A stretch of 64,000 nt of DNA from contig PGYV01000002.1 of NCBI GenBank assembly GCA_002839855.1, positions 249,191 to 313,190 on the forward strand, given 5' to 3'. The DNA comes from Candidatus Goldiibacteriota bacterium HGW-Goldbacteria-1 (lineage in GTDB: Bacteria > Oederibacteriota > PGYV01). This document shows, piece after piece, positions 8,437 to 18,125 of the stretch. Numbering within the stretch: position 1 is the stretch's first letter; each line of letters begins with the position of its first letter. The notes beneath the pieces are model-generated. The model was not told the origin of the DNA. It saw nothing but the letters and a program-made list of their open reading frames with translations, and did not search any database. The translations under genes were made by a program, and so were the position numbers.

Positions 8437-11400
8437 CATACTTGCATGTCCTATGGGGCCGTCGTTGGGCGGGTTAAAGCCAAGTTTTTATGAATATGAT
8501 GACTCCGTTTTATTTGAAGGCGTGACCGCCACGGCTTCGATGTATGGCAGGACTAATGATTACCCCGGAATTGCTCAGGAGTGGGAGGATTTTACAGGTA
8601 ATACCACAGCGGTTAATAATTTAATTCCGTATATTTACGGCAATGCAGATTACTTTGAAGAAAGTTATTATAATGATGAAACAAAGCAATATATAAAAGA
8701 TTTGCATGAAGTTTTTATTATGAATCGTGAATCGCCTTACGGGGAAAGTCCATATCAGGAAGGATTTGATGACAGAATCAAAGTTAAATTTGAAGCCGCT
8801 GAACAGCTTTTTATAAAAAAAAGATATGCGTATTTATTCATACGGGTTTGCTTTAGCATGAAGAAATATAATAAGGTTAAGGAAATGTATGAATCTGTAT
8901 TTCTGAGTGATAAATCGCAGGATATCCCTTATTATAGGTCGCGTGGATATTATGCGGGTTCGCTTTTAAAGCTGGGTGATAAGACGAAGGCTATTGATGA
9001 ATATATAACCTTATACAATGAATACCCAAACTACAGGGGTACAATCAAAGAGGATATAATAAAAAACTCCATAAGCAGTGAAATTGACGGTTATGCTAAA
9101 AGTACAACTGATACGGCAAAAAAGTATACCGTTGCATATATTTCAGGAAATCTGGATATTATGACTGATATCGGCCCGCAATACTGGGAAACCCTGTCAA
9201 CACTGCACCGCAGGTTTAAGGCGTTTCAAAGATCATATCTGGCAAATAACTGGAAGAATATTATAGGTAATAAAAATCCAGGGAGTTTCGGAGATTCAAT
9301 AAAGAAACTTTCTACAAAAGCCATGAATAACGAACTTGCGTTATATAAAGGGTATTTTGAAAAGATACTTGCAGGATCTCAGTCGCAGGTTGTATCTGCG
9401 TATTGTAATGCTTGCCTTGGATATATTTGCAGCTTGGAGGGTGACTGGAAAAATGCTTCAAAATATATTAAAAAAGCAAAGAAGTACGAGGAAGTTCCGG
9501 AGATATTGAAAAACCAGGTAGAAATATTCATGTATTTTAATGAACTTGCAGCGGCAACGGATACAAAAAAATTTTTAAAATCCAATGCCGAAGATTTTAA
9601 TATTTTTGCGAAGAAGAACTGCATGGTCAACAATAGTGAAGGCTGCTACGGTATGGGATGGATGGATAATGGGTACCCCGCGGATAACCTTATGATAATG
9701 CTTGCCCAAAAATTTTATCTTGAAGGCGATAAAACGCGAAGCGCCGCATGTTTTAATAAAACGTGTGTTGATGATATAGGAAAATTTCTTCTTGATATGG
9801 AGATGACGGACAAAGAGTTTGAAAAAACCGCCATCTTTATAACCGCTGCGCCTGATAACGAATTTGACGGTTTTCTTAAAGAGGGTTTCTATATAAATGA
9901 TTTAAAGGAATGGAATTACCTGCTGGGGGTACGGAAACTGCGGGAAAAAGATTTTGTGTCGGCTTCCAAATACTTGAATGCCGCAGACCGGGACATGTTC
10001 TTTGCTCCGGATGAAAAAAAGTATTATTATTACGATTATAATTATAGAGATAATAGGGGTGTTAAGCTGTTAAATAAAACAGTATATTTTAAATCTGCCG
10101 AAGACAAGTCTGAAGTAAAGAATAAAAAGGAAATAGCAGAATACCTTGAAGCCCTTGAGAAAAGTGCTAAAAATGGGAAAGATGCCGCGGAGAACTACTT
10201 TAAAATGGGGCTGGCATATTACAGCTGCCCTTACATAGGATATTCTGATATTTTATGGAATGGCGGGATGTGGTACGGTATCAGGTACTATTGTGAACCT
10301 GATTGCTGGATAACAAGAGGGATAATAGATAATAAAAAGATGAGCGGTATTATTTCATCGTTTTATGAGGATAAATATAACAGGTTGAAATCCGCGCGGG
10401 AATATTTCATTAAGGCGGAAAAGGAAAATATGAAATCAGGCAATAAAGAACTTAGCGCAAACTGTCTTATTTATACCGCACAGACAAAAGTGAAGACGAA
10501 ATATACCAAAGATCATATAGGATATTTAAAAAGCCTTCCGGAATATAAGGAATTAATTAATAATTACCTTGAAACTGAAACAGTTAAAAATTTTGTAAAC
10601 TCCTGCTCCTGGTTTGCGTCTGCCGCAGATGGCAGGGTAACTGTTATACCAACTGCCACAAATACGCCGAATGTCACCGCCACTGTAATTGCACAACAGA
10701 CAGCAGCGGTACATGCGCGTGAAACCGCCACGATGACGGCAATTTTTGTGACAAAATGGGAGACTCAGAGGGATAAAAACGGGGAAACAGGAGATCCTAA
10801 GAGCATGACAATTGACAGCCAAAACAACATTATAGTTGTTGATAATAAACTGCATAATATTCAGAAATATTCTGCTTCAGGAGCGTTGCTGAATATTATG
10901 GGATCTGTAGGGGCGGATGAAGGACAGTTTATTAAAGCTGCAGGAATAGCAGCTGACAGCCAAAACGATATTTATATATACGATAATGAGTTGAAGTATA
11001 TTTCTAAATTTTCATCGAAAGGTGAATTTATTAAGAGATTTAAGCTTAATTATACGGAGGATACATATTTTCTGTCGAATATCCGCCAGGTATGCATGGA
11101 CAGTAAGGGCTTTGTATATTTGTGGTACGGAAACAAAGTTTTAAAGGTAAAACCGGATAAAGATATAATTGAAATAACTCCTGCGGATGTAATGGTTTTT
11201 GATTATGTGATAAACGGAATTGCAGTTGACTCAAAAGATAATTTGTATCTTCATGACGAAAAATCAAATACGATTCATAAAATACGTAATAACGGCAAAA
11301 TATTGGATTTAAATGTTGAAAAAAAGATTAAAGGCGCTTTTTGGTATCTTAGAATTGCTGTTGACCGGAATGAAAACATATATCTTGTGGAAACTGACAA

Positions 11401-11581
11401 GTACATAGCGAAATATTCATCTAAAGGCAAATATATTATTGGATGGCAAAACATAGGTACACGCGACGGCGTTTTTGAGTATATTAATTCCATTGACCAG
11501 CTGGCAGTTGACAGGGATGGATATTTATATGCTTTAGCTTATGCTTCTAACGGGAGATTTGTACTGAAATTTAAGCTGTAA
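8387..11581 (+). CDS. Large exported TPR / NHL-propeller protein
   Basis: A 1064-residue protein with an N-terminal signal (KRFIGMLFLLYTATINILA) and a Cys just after it that could be lipidated. The long middle part is helical and TPR-like (for example the repeats with YAGSLLKLGDKTKAIDEYI and CLGYICSLEGDWKNASKYIK). A short Thr/Ala-rich linker follows around residue 755, then five or six NHL-type propeller blades (SMTIDSQNNIIVVD, GIAADSQNDIYIYD, GIAVDSKDNLYLHD, IAVDRNENIYLVE, LAVDRDGYLYAL). The start at 8387 is chosen for the GAGGTGGGG ribosome site; an upstream start at 8351 is possible. It probably forms an envelope scaffold with the preceding lipoprotein, whose frame it overlaps by 50 bp. 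The role is unknown. Confidence 0.75.
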   Translation: MKRFIGMLFLLYTATINILACPMGPSLGGLKPSFYEYDDSVLFEGVTATASMYGRTNDYPGIAQEWEDFTGNTTAVNNLIPYIYGNADYFEESYYNDETKQYIKDLHEVFIMNRESPYGESPYQEGFDDRIKVKFEAAEQLFIKKRYAYLFIRVCFSMKKYNKVKEMYESVFLSDKSQDIPYYRSRGYYAGSLLKLGDKTKAIDEYITLYNEYPNYRGTIKEDIIKNSISSEIDGYAKSTTDTAKKYTVAYISGNLDIMTDIGPQYWETLSTLHRRFKAFQRSYLANNWKNIIGNKNPGSFGDSIKKLSTKAMNNELALYKGYFEKILAGSQSQVVSAYCNACLGYICSLEGDWKNASKYIKKAKKYEEVPEILKNQVEIFMYFNELAAATDTKKFLKSNAEDFNIFAKKNCMVNNSEGCYGMGWMDNGYPADNLMIMLAQKFYLEGDKTRSAACFNKTCVDDIGKFLLDMEMTDKEFEKTAIFITAAPDNEFDGFLKEGFYINDLKEWNYLLGVRKLREKDFVSASKYLNAADRDMFFAPDEKKYYYYDYNYRDNRGVKLLNKTVYFKSAEDKSEVKNKKEIAEYLEALEKSAKNGKDAAENYFKMGLAYYSCPYIGYSDILWNGGMWYGIRYYCEPDCWITRGIIDNKKMSGIISSFYEDKYNRLKSAREYFIKAEKENMKSGNKELSANCLIYTAQTKVKTKYTKDHIGYLKSLPEYKELINNYLETETVKNFVNSCSWFASAADGRVTVIPTATNTPNVTATVIAQQTAAVHARETATMTAIFVTKWETQRDKNGETGDPKSMTIDSQNNIIVVDNKLHNIQKYSASGALLNIMGSVGADEGQFIKAAGIAADSQNDIYIYDNELKYISKFSSKGEFIKRFKLNYTEDTYFLSNIRQVCMDSKGFVYLWYGNKVLKVKPDKDIIEITPADVMVFDYVINGIAVDSKDNLYLHDEKSNTIHKIRNNGKILDLNVEKKIKGAFWYLRIAVDRNENIYLVETDKYIAKYSSKGKYIIGWQNIGTRDGVFEYINSIDQLAVDRDGYLYALAYASNGRFVLKFKL

Positions 11582-11623
11582 TATATATTTTGAAGTTTTT
11601 ATCAGGTTAAATATAATTCCGGA

Positions 11624-11653
11624 TCAGCCGCATGCGGGCAGCTTGCAGGGGAA
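11624..11653 (+). repeat. 30-bp direct repeat, right copy (rlmN tail remnant)
   Basis: Exact copy of 7341-7370. Read in the rlmN frame it encodes SAACGQLAGEKQA and then a TAA stop, so it still looks like a working RlmN C-terminus. There is no coding sequence for the rest of rlmN upstream of it. This is best explained as the original or a donor rlmN tail left behind after the 4.25-kb segment arrived. Confidence 0.85.
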
Positions 11654-11721
11654 AAGCAGGCTTAAAATAATGTTTAAAAATGGTATAATTAAAACTATTA
11701 AATCTTAACAGGCGGTTACAA

Positions 11722-12600
11722 ATGAAAAAAATATTAAGAAAGATACGTCAGTTTATAAACAGGCCGATTGCAGATGAGATGGAGCGTGCCCGTCTTGCGC
11801 AGGGCAGGATTGAAAAAAGGCAGGTGCTAAGTTCAAAAGTTGAAAAACTGGCGCAGGCTGAATTTCAGGTTTTTTCGCAGCACGGGGAAGACGGAATAAT
11901 TCAGTATCTGCTTTCAAAAGTGGCTGTAGAAAATAAGTATTTTATTGAATTCGGAGTGGAATCTTACAGGGAATCAAACACCCGTTTTCTTCTTATGAAT
12001 GACAGGTGGCAGGGGCTGATTATAGACGGCGGCTGCGACCACATCAACTATATTTCAAAGGAATCTTTTCTTGGCATCAATCATGACATTAAAGCTGTCC
12101 AGGCAATAATTACTCCGGAAAATGTTGAACTGCTTTTTAAACAGGCAGGCGCCCCGTACGAACCTGGAATAATCTCTGTAGATATTGACTATAATGATTA
12201 TTTTATACTAAAAGCAATTAAGGCATATAAACCTGCAATTTTTATAACAGAGTATAACAGGGCTTTTGGACCTGAAAAGCAGGTAACGCTTCCATTTATG
12301 AAAGGGCTTAATAGGTACAATTCGGGTATATATTTTGGCGCATCGCTTGCGGCAATTAATTCGCTTATGAAAGAAAATGGCTATGTGCTTGCCGGTTCTG
12401 AATCATGGGGTGTTAATGCTTTTTTTGTACGTAAAGATCTTGCCGTGAATATAAATGAAATAACTCCGGCAGGAGTATTTGAAAATCTGACCGCTTCTGA
12501 AAAGTACGGCAGGGATGAATTGGCGGGGATAAAAGACAGTGTTCTGCTTGATCTTGAGTCAAATAAAGAAAGAACTATAAAAGATATTTATAATTTATAG
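11722..12600 (+). CDS. FkbM-type methyltransferase-like protein
   Basis: 292 residues. The segment QVFSQHGEDGIIQYLL followed by YFIEFGVESYRESNTRFLL matches the N-terminal part of FkbM-like methyltransferase-fold proteins often found in glycan gene sets. The classical glycine-rich SAM motif is weak (FIEFGVE), so activity is uncertain. There is no signal peptide, and the N-terminus is basic (KKILRKIRQFINRP). A TATAAT (11684-11689) with a poor -35 element lies upstream, so it may be transcribed alone. Substrate unknown. Confidence 0.65.
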   Translation: MKKILRKIRQFINRPIADEMERARLAQGRIEKRQVLSSKVEKLAQAEFQVFSQHGEDGIIQYLLSKVAVENKYFIEFGVESYRESNTRFLLMNDRWQGLIIDGGCDHINYISKESFLGINHDIKAVQAIITPENVELLFKQAGAPYEPGIISVDIDYNDYFILKAIKAYKPAIFITEYNRAFGPEKQVTLPFMKGLNRYNSGIYFGASLAAINSLMKENGYVLAGSESWGVNAFFVRKDLAVNINEITPAGVFENLTASEKYGRDELAGIKDSVLLDLESNKERTIKDIYNL

Positions 12601-12706
12601 CATTGGTTTTTAATATATTACATAATCCATATAGATACATCCTGTAAGGTGTTCAAATTTGTAATTACCTGTAAAAAAAATCATTATAATTAATCCAAGG
12701 AATAAT

Positions 12707-13981
12707 ATGAACAGATTAAAGGTAATATTCAGAGCATTCAAATATAGAAATTACCGGTTGTTTTTCGCGGGGCAGGGCTTGTCTGCTTTGGGCGGAATGA
12801 TGCAGCAGATGGCGCAAAGCTGGCTTGTTTACCGTATTACCGACTCTCCGCTTATGCTTGGTATTGTGGCATTTGCGGGGCAGGTTCCCGCATTTTTGCT
12901 TACTCCGGCAGCAGGTATTGTAAGCGACAGGCATGACAGGCGGTTTATAATACTTATTGCGGATATTGCCCAGATGGCAGTTGCTTTTATTTTTGCCGCG
13001 CTTGTATTTTCCGGCCTTATCCGCGCGTGGCACATAGTAATTTTAAGCATTGCGGCAGGGTCTGCAGCGGCTTTTGAAATGACCACAAGGCACTCTTTTG
13101 TCCCGCAGATGGTGGAAGATAAGAACGACCTTGGGAACGCCATTGCCCTTAATTCTGTTATGTTTAATTCGGCGCGCCTGCTTGGCCCCGCGCTTGCGGG
13201 TGTGGTTGTGGCATTTGCCGGCGAAGGTATCTGTTTTTTGATAAATGGAATAAGTTTTATGGCGGTAATATCCGCCCTTTTAATGATGAATATTAAAAAA
13301 CATGTATATACCCGGCACAAAAGCCCCTTGAAAGAACTTAAAGAAGGTTTTAAATATGTTACTGAATCTGTACCGCTTAAAAGTATAATTATCCTTATGG
13401 CTTTTGTAAGCCTTTTTGGTTCCGGTGTTACAATATTGCTTCCTGTTTTTGCGCGCGACATACTTCACGGAGATTCAATGACTTACGGTTTTTTAACGGG
13501 GGCGGTTGGATTAGGCGCCCTGTTGGGCGCTTTAAGCATGGCTGTTAAAAAGACCTTAAGGGGGTTAGCCGCCCTTATGGCGTCGGCTGCCGCGCTTTTT
13601 GGAGCCGGCCTTATTGCGGCGTCATTTTCCGGAAACTTATATATCGCGATGGCGCTGCTTATGTTTGTGGGCGCCGGCACAATGCTGCATATGGCCGCTT
13701 CAAATACAATCATTCAGACCGTGGCGGATGACGATAAACGCGGCAGGGTGATAAGTTTTTATATCCTTTCTTTTTCGGGATTTATGCCTCTTGGAAGTTT
13801 AATTTCGGGCTGGGCCGCGAAAATATTCGGAGTAAGGCATGTAATTGCCGCGGGCGGGGTTTTGACGCTTATTGCGGCTGGTATTTTTGTATTTTTTTTG
13901 CCGCGGATACGCAGCCATCTTAGGTCAGTATATATTAAGAAAGGCATAATTCCTGCTGAAACGGTGGTAGAAATAAAATAA
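12707..13981 (+). CDS. MFS transporter (EntS/MFS_3-like exporter)
   Basis: 424 residues with about 12 hydrophobic segments. The opening FKYRNYRLFFAGQGLSALGG and QMAQSWLVYRITDSPLMLG, and the loop motif GIVSDRHDRR between TM2 and TM3, are typical of MFS_3 / enterobactin-exporter-like proteins. The two halves are separated by a cytosolic loop near residue 205 (KSPLKELKEGFKYV). It acts in the inner membrane, probably as a drug or metabolite exporter; the substrate cannot be inferred. An AAGGAAT site precedes the ATG. It is separated from both neighbours by about 100 bp. Confidence 0.88.
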   Translation: MNRLKVIFRAFKYRNYRLFFAGQGLSALGGMMQQMAQSWLVYRITDSPLMLGIVAFAGQVPAFLLTPAAGIVSDRHDRRFIILIADIAQMAVAFIFAALVFSGLIRAWHIVILSIAAGSAAAFEMTTRHSFVPQMVEDKNDLGNAIALNSVMFNSARLLGPALAGVVVAFAGEGICFLINGISFMAVISALLMMNIKKHVYTRHKSPLKELKEGFKYVTESVPLKSIIILMAFVSLFGSGVTILLPVFARDILHGDSMTYGFLTGAVGLGALLGALSMAVKKTLRGLAALMASAAALFGAGLIAASFSGNLYIAMALLMFVGAGTMLHMAASNTIIQTVADDDKRGRVISFYILSFSGFMPLGSLISGWAAKIFGVRHVIAAGGVLTLIAAGIFVFFLPRIRSHLRSVYIKKGIIPAETVVEIK

Positions 13982-13992
13982 GGCATTTAAAA

Positions 13993-14021
13993 TTGACTTA
14001 TTTTACCCGCGGGGTTAAAAT
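13993..14021 (+). promoter_or_regulatory. Promoter for the histidine kinase gene
   Basis: TTGACT at 13993-13998 and TAAAAT at 14016-14021 with a 17-bp spacer, about 45 bp upstream of the kinase start. Confidence 0.6.
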
Positions 14022-14066
14022 AAATTTATAAGATTATTTAAGGGGTAAAAGTATTCAGGAGGGTTT

Positions 14067-16127
14067 ATGTTTGAACTGTTAAAAAAAAGGGCGAATAAGA
14101 CTTTTTATAATAGTTCAAAAAATGAAAAACTTAACGGCGAAGAGACACTTCTTTTAAGTCAATTCCGCGGCGATATCTGGAAAATGTCAAATAATTATCA
14201 TCTATCCGAAGAACAGCTTACAGAAGAGCTTATTTCAAAAATAGGCGGTTTTTTTGATGCTGAAAGGTGTGTTTTCAGCAGGATAAAAGGAAACAATATT
14301 TATGCACAGACAGAATGGAAGAACAACAGGGTTAAAGGTGTTTCCGCGGGGCTTTCGGTTCCGCTGGACCTTATAGAAAAACTTAAAGCTGATCAACAGC
14401 GCACAGTCACTCTTGAAGAAATGATGGACGCGATAAGCGGCGCCAAAACGGACTTTCTTAAGCCTGTTATCCACGCCATGGTTGCCGCTATCGGAGATGC
14501 GCCTTCTTTGTCAACGCCGGTAAAGGTTAATGGAAGCCTTATGGGGTTTATAACAATGCGTTTCTTTAATTCGAAAATTGAGATGTACACAAAAAATGTA
14601 AAGGACGTTATAACTGACGCGGCAAATATCATAGCCCTTACCATAGAACGCAGGCGGTCGGAAGAGATGTTCAGGGCGTCCTTTGATTTAAACCCTGACG
14701 CCATGATTTTTGTAAACGTTTCTGACGGAAAAATTTTTGATGTGAATGAAGGTTTTATCCGTGCCAGCGGTTTTTCAAGAGAAGAAGCAACAGGAAAAAC
14801 CACGACAGAACTGAAGTTATGGTACAGCGAAGACGAAAGGCAGGAAATTGTTATGCTTTTAAAAAAAGATGGAATTGTCAAGAATAAGGAGATAAAATTC
14901 AGAAGAAAAGATGGATGTGTCATTACCTGTTTATATTCGTCCAGGTTGATTAATCTTAACGGAGCGGCAAGAGTATTTACCTCAATTAAGGATATTTCTG
15001 ACAGGAAAGAAATGGAAATGAAGCTTGCCGCAAGCGAGGAAAAGTTCAGGGTGGCATTTAATACAAGCCCTGATTCAATCAATTTAAACAGATTAAGTGA
15101 CGGGATATTTGTTGAAGTTAATGAAGGGTTTTCCAGAGTTATGGGTTTTTCAAAAGATGACGTGAATGGAAAGACCTCCGCTGAAATAAAAATATGGGTT
15201 GATGCTGCTGACAGGGCAAAACTTATTTCCGGGCTGGAAAAATACGGTTTTTTTGATAATCTGGAAGCAAAATTCAGGTGTAAAGACGGAAGCGTTAAGA
15301 CAGGCCTGATGTCCGCAAGTATAATTACTATATACGGTGAACCTCATATATTGTCGGTTACAAAAGATATTACGGAAAGAAAAAATATGGAACAAAACTT
15401 AATGAATACTACGGAGAAATTAATAAATACAATAGATACGCTTGAAAAGACAAATGAAGAACTTGAACGGTTTGCCTATGTGGCATCTCATGACATGCAG
15501 GAACCCTTAAGGATGATGTCAAGTTACGCGCAGCTTATGGAAAGAAAGTATAAGGGCAGGCTTGACGGTGACGCGGATGATTATCTTGGATACATTATAT
15601 CCGGAGCCTTCAGGATGAGCGCTCTTATTAAAGACATGCTGGAATTCTCCCGTATCGGGAGTAAAGGCAGAAACTTAGAAAGTGTTGACATCAATACGCT
15701 GCTAAAACAGGTCACTGATGCTCTTCAACTGCAGGCAGACGGCGTTAACGCCGTAATTACTGCCGGACAAATGCCGGAATTAAAATGCGATCAGATGCAG
15801 ATTTTTCAGGTTTTTCAGAACCTGCTTACAAACGCGCTTAAATTTGTAAAGAAAGGGCAAATACCACAAATTAATATTACTGCCGAACATAAGGGTAAAG
15901 AATGGATTTTCTGCGTGAAAGATAACGGGATCGGCATATCACCGCAGTATTTTAACAAAATTTTTGTAGTGTTTGAAAGGCTGCATTCAAAGGATGAATA
16001 CGAAGGCACTGGTATAGGCCTTTCTATCTGTAAAAAAATAGTGGAACATCACGGGGGCAGAATCTGGGTGGAATCTGAACCGGGTAAAGGGGCGTCTTTC
16101 TTTTTTGTACTTCCCGAATCGGATTAA
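14067..16127 (+). CDS. PAS-domain sensor histidine kinase (cytosolic, orphan)
   Basis: 686 residues, no membrane segments. A GAF-like domain covers about residues 45-195 (FDAERCVFSRI to IIALTIERRR). Two PAS domains follow at about 200-320 and 325-445, each starting like FDLNPDAMIFVNVSDGKIF and ending DISDRKEME or DITERKNME. The HisKA domain has the phosphoacceptor His475 in VASHDMQEPLRMMSSYAQ, and the HATPase domain shows NLLTNALKF, DNGIGI and GTGIGLSICKKIVEHHGG. The HisKA type resembles that of phytochrome-like kinases. No response regulator is adjacent, so its partner must be elsewhere. It has its own promoter and an RBS AGGAGG. Confidence 0.93.
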   Translation: MFELLKKRANKTFYNSSKNEKLNGEETLLLSQFRGDIWKMSNNYHLSEEQLTEELISKIGGFFDAERCVFSRIKGNNIYAQTEWKNNRVKGVSAGLSVPLDLIEKLKADQQRTVTLEEMMDAISGAKTDFLKPVIHAMVAAIGDAPSLSTPVKVNGSLMGFITMRFFNSKIEMYTKNVKDVITDAANIIALTIERRRSEEMFRASFDLNPDAMIFVNVSDGKIFDVNEGFIRASGFSREEATGKTTTELKLWYSEDERQEIVMLLKKDGIVKNKEIKFRRKDGCVITCLYSSRLINLNGAARVFTSIKDISDRKEMEMKLAASEEKFRVAFNTSPDSINLNRLSDGIFVEVNEGFSRVMGFSKDDVNGKTSAEIKIWVDAADRAKLISGLEKYGFFDNLEAKFRCKDGSVKTGLMSASIITIYGEPHILSVTKDITERKNMEQNLMNTTEKLINTIDTLEKTNEELERFAYVASHDMQEPLRMMSSYAQLMERKYKGRLDGDADDYLGYIISGAFRMSALIKDMLEFSRIGSKGRNLESVDINTLLKQVTDALQLQADGVNAVITAGQMPELKCDQMQIFQVFQNLLTNALKFVKKGQIPQINITAEHKGKEWIFCVKDNGIGISPQYFNKIFVVFERLHSKDEYEGTGIGLSICKKIVEHHGGRIWVESEPGKGASFFFVLPESD

Positions 16128-16181
16128 AAATCTGCTGCTAAACAGCAGGTGTATCTTGTTTAAACAGTAACAACTGCCTGC

Positions 16182-16210
16182 TTGTATTATTTCTCGTATT
16201 TCGGTATATT
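16182..16210 (+). promoter_or_regulatory. Promoter for the LacI-type sensor-domain gene
   Basis: TTGTAT at 16182-16187 and TATATT at 16205-16210 with 17-bp spacing, 28 bp before the next gene start. A small CTGCTG/CAGCAG hairpin between the kinase stop and this promoter (near 16132-16148) may end the kinase transcript weakly. Confidence 0.5.
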
Positions 16211-16237
16211 ATTAATTAAGGATGAAAAGAGGGGAAT

Positions 16238-17119
16238 ATGAAAAAGAAAACGGGCACGAAGGTAAAATTAAAAGCGGCATTTAATTCAATTGCCTTTATC
16301 AGCGGCAGGATGGGTTCTGTTTTTAATTCAACTGTGGCAAAAGGCATTGAAAATCATGTTGCACTGCTGGGCGGCGGCAAGAAAACAATCCTTTATCACC
16401 TGCCAAGGGACGGTTCGGCAGAAGCCTGCAGCGCGGAAATTAATGATGTTATAAAACAAGGCGAGGCTGACGGTTTAATCTGCCTTAGTTTTACCCCGAC
16501 GGAAAGCGCCGTGCAGAAAATCATAAAAAGCGGAATGCCCGCGGTATTTGTTGAAAGAAAAATAAAAGGGCTTCATTCCGTGAAAGTGGATAATTATAAA
16601 GGGGGATACACAGCGGGTGAATATCTTGCAAGAAAGGGTTATAAGAAAACCGGTTTAATAATTGACCCGCAGTGCGCGGATGAAAAATCCGCTTCTTATG
16701 AAAGGCTTTTGGGTTTTAATAAAGCGCTTGATTTTTATGGCATAAAACAGTTAAAAGGCGCAAGCGTTATGGCAGCCAGGCATAGCATAGAGTGCGGCAG
16801 GGATGTTTTTGAAGAGTTTGAAGATAAAATAAAAGGGATTGATTCTGTATTTTCTGTGGCCGGCGACCTTGTAGCGATAGGTTTTATGATGGAAGCAAAG
16901 GCCGGCGGGATGAAGTTTCCTGAAGATATAGCAATAATGGGTTATGACGGGATTGAAGCGGCTAAAGCGGTTTTCCCGGTTCTTACCACAATTAAGCAGC
17001 CCATTGAAAGAATGGGAATGGAAGCGGTGGAAATTATTAATGGCTGTTTAAAAGGCTTAATTGACGGGGAAAAGCACCTTGGTATTGACACGGAATTATC
17101 TGAAGGCGGCACTGTTTAA
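16238..17119 (+). CDS. LacI-type ligand-binding domain protein without HTH
   Basis: 293 residues with the sensor fold of LacI/GalR regulators: IAFISGRMGSVFNSTVAKGIE at the start, a recognised DGLICLSFTP segment, HSVKVDNYKGGYTAGEYLARKGYKK, SVFSVAGDLVAIGFMMEA, and the C-terminal IAIMGYDGIEAAKAVFPVLTTIKQP. The usual N-terminal helix-turn-helix is absent, replaced by a short basic stretch (KKKTGTKVKLKA). No signal peptide is visible, so it is probably cytosolic and not a periplasmic binding protein. It may sense a sugar or nucleoside and act on a partner protein, or be the decayed remnant of a regulator. The start at 16238 has a clear AGAGGGG site. Confidence 0.8.
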   Translation: MKKKTGTKVKLKAAFNSIAFISGRMGSVFNSTVAKGIENHVALLGGGKKTILYHLPRDGSAEACSAEINDVIKQGEADGLICLSFTPTESAVQKIIKSGMPAVFVERKIKGLHSVKVDNYKGGYTAGEYLARKGYKKTGLIIDPQCADEKSASYERLLGFNKALDFYGIKQLKGASVMAARHSIECGRDVFEEFEDKIKGIDSVFSVAGDLVAIGFMMEAKAGGMKFPEDIAIMGYDGIEAAKAVFPVLTTIKQPIERMGMEAVEIINGCLKGLIDGEKHLGIDTELSEGGTV

Positions 17120-17225
17120 GAATTCAGATTCATTATTAAAAACGCTAGAGTGCCCGGCGTATTAAAAAAGTATTTGCTGATTTTTAAATATTCATTTTAA
17201 ACCTAAAATAATAACATGGGGATTT

Positions 17226-17867
17226 ATGGCAGAAAAAATAATTGAATGCAGGCTGTGCGGTGAAAATGCCTGTTTTTTTACATCTTACAGGCATGCGGAT
17301 TTTTATAAGTGTTCTGTATGCGGTTCTGTCATGACGCATGAAAACGCATTTATGCCGATTGATAAGGAAAAAAAACGTTATGAAAAGCATAACAACGACA
17401 TAAATGACAGCGGTTACAGGGCTTTCACGGCGCCTGTTGTAAAGGCTGTTACAGGCAAATACAGTAAAGACAGCGCCGGGCTTGATTTTGGGTCCGGCTC
17501 GGGCCCCGTTATTACAACTGTGTTAAAAGAAAAAAATTATAACATTGAAACTTACGATATATTTTTTGATAACGATTTAAAGAAACTTGAACATAAATAC
17601 GATTATATTGTGTGCTGCGAGACGGCGGAGCATTTTAAAAAACCGGCAGCGGAATTTGCCCTTCTTTTTGGGCTGTTAAAACCGGGCGGCGCTGTTTTTT
17701 TAATGACAGAGATGTATGAAGATACTTTAAATTTTAGTCAATGGCACTATAAAAATGACGCTACGCATGTGTTTTTTTACACGCGAAAAGCTTTTGAGGT
17801 AATAAAGAAAAAATTTGGTTTTGCTGAAGTTATATTTGACGGCCGCCTGATAACGCTGCTGAAATAA
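17226..17867 (+). CDS. Class I SAM methyltransferase with N-terminal zinc ribbon
   Basis: 213 residues. The N-terminus has two CxxC pairs (CRLCGE near residue 8 and CSVCGS near residue 30), a likely zinc ribbon. The methyltransferase core follows with the SAM motif GLDFGSGSGPVI near residue 85 and a later CCETAEHFKKP segment, then FALLFGLLKPGG. The overall layout resembles the proteins annotated as class I SAM-dependent methyltransferases related to UbiE/Methyltransf_23. Substrate unknown. It stands alone with short AT-rich intergenic sequence on both sides. Confidence 0.82.
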   Translation: MAEKIIECRLCGENACFFTSYRHADFYKCSVCGSVMTHENAFMPIDKEKKRYEKHNNDINDSGYRAFTAPVVKAVTGKYSKDSAGLDFGSGSGPVITTVLKEKNYNIETYDIFFDNDLKKLEHKYDYIVCCETAEHFKKPAAEFALLFGLLKPGGAVFLMTEMYEDTLNFSQWHYKNDATHVFFYTRKAFEVIKKKFGFAEVIFDGRLITLLK

Positions 17868-18015
17868 AACACGCCTTTTTTTATGAAATAATTAAGACCG
17901 ATACGGCTATTGGTAATTTTTAGCTCGCGGCCGCCCGAATAAGGAAATTTACGCAGCAACAGTCAGAAAACGCCGTTTTTATGGTAAAAACAGTTAAAAA
18001 TACATTCTAAAACTA

Positions 18016-18044
18016 TTGAAACAAAAAACCCGTTGTGATATGAT
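18016..18044 (+). promoter_or_regulatory. Promoter for ppdK
   Basis: TTGAAA at 18016-18021 and TATGAT at 18039-18044 with a 17-bp spacer, leaving an 80-nt leader. The rest of the 17868-18125 gap holds no gene I can see. Confidence 0.65.
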
Positions 18045-18125
18045 TATACCGTTTTGTATTACACAATTACATTACCTGATTAAGCTTTTTCAAGCGTTTC
18101 AGGAAATCAAAAGGAGGAAGTAGAA

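Noticed and set aside
12829-13461. Long minus-strand frame opposite the MFS gene
   Set aside because: It lies fully inside the MFS transporter coding sequence on the other strand and has no ribosome site or known motif.
14393-15082. Long minus-strand frame opposite the histidine kinase
   Set aside because: Antisense shadow of the PAS region; low-complexity Ser/Phe-rich translation.
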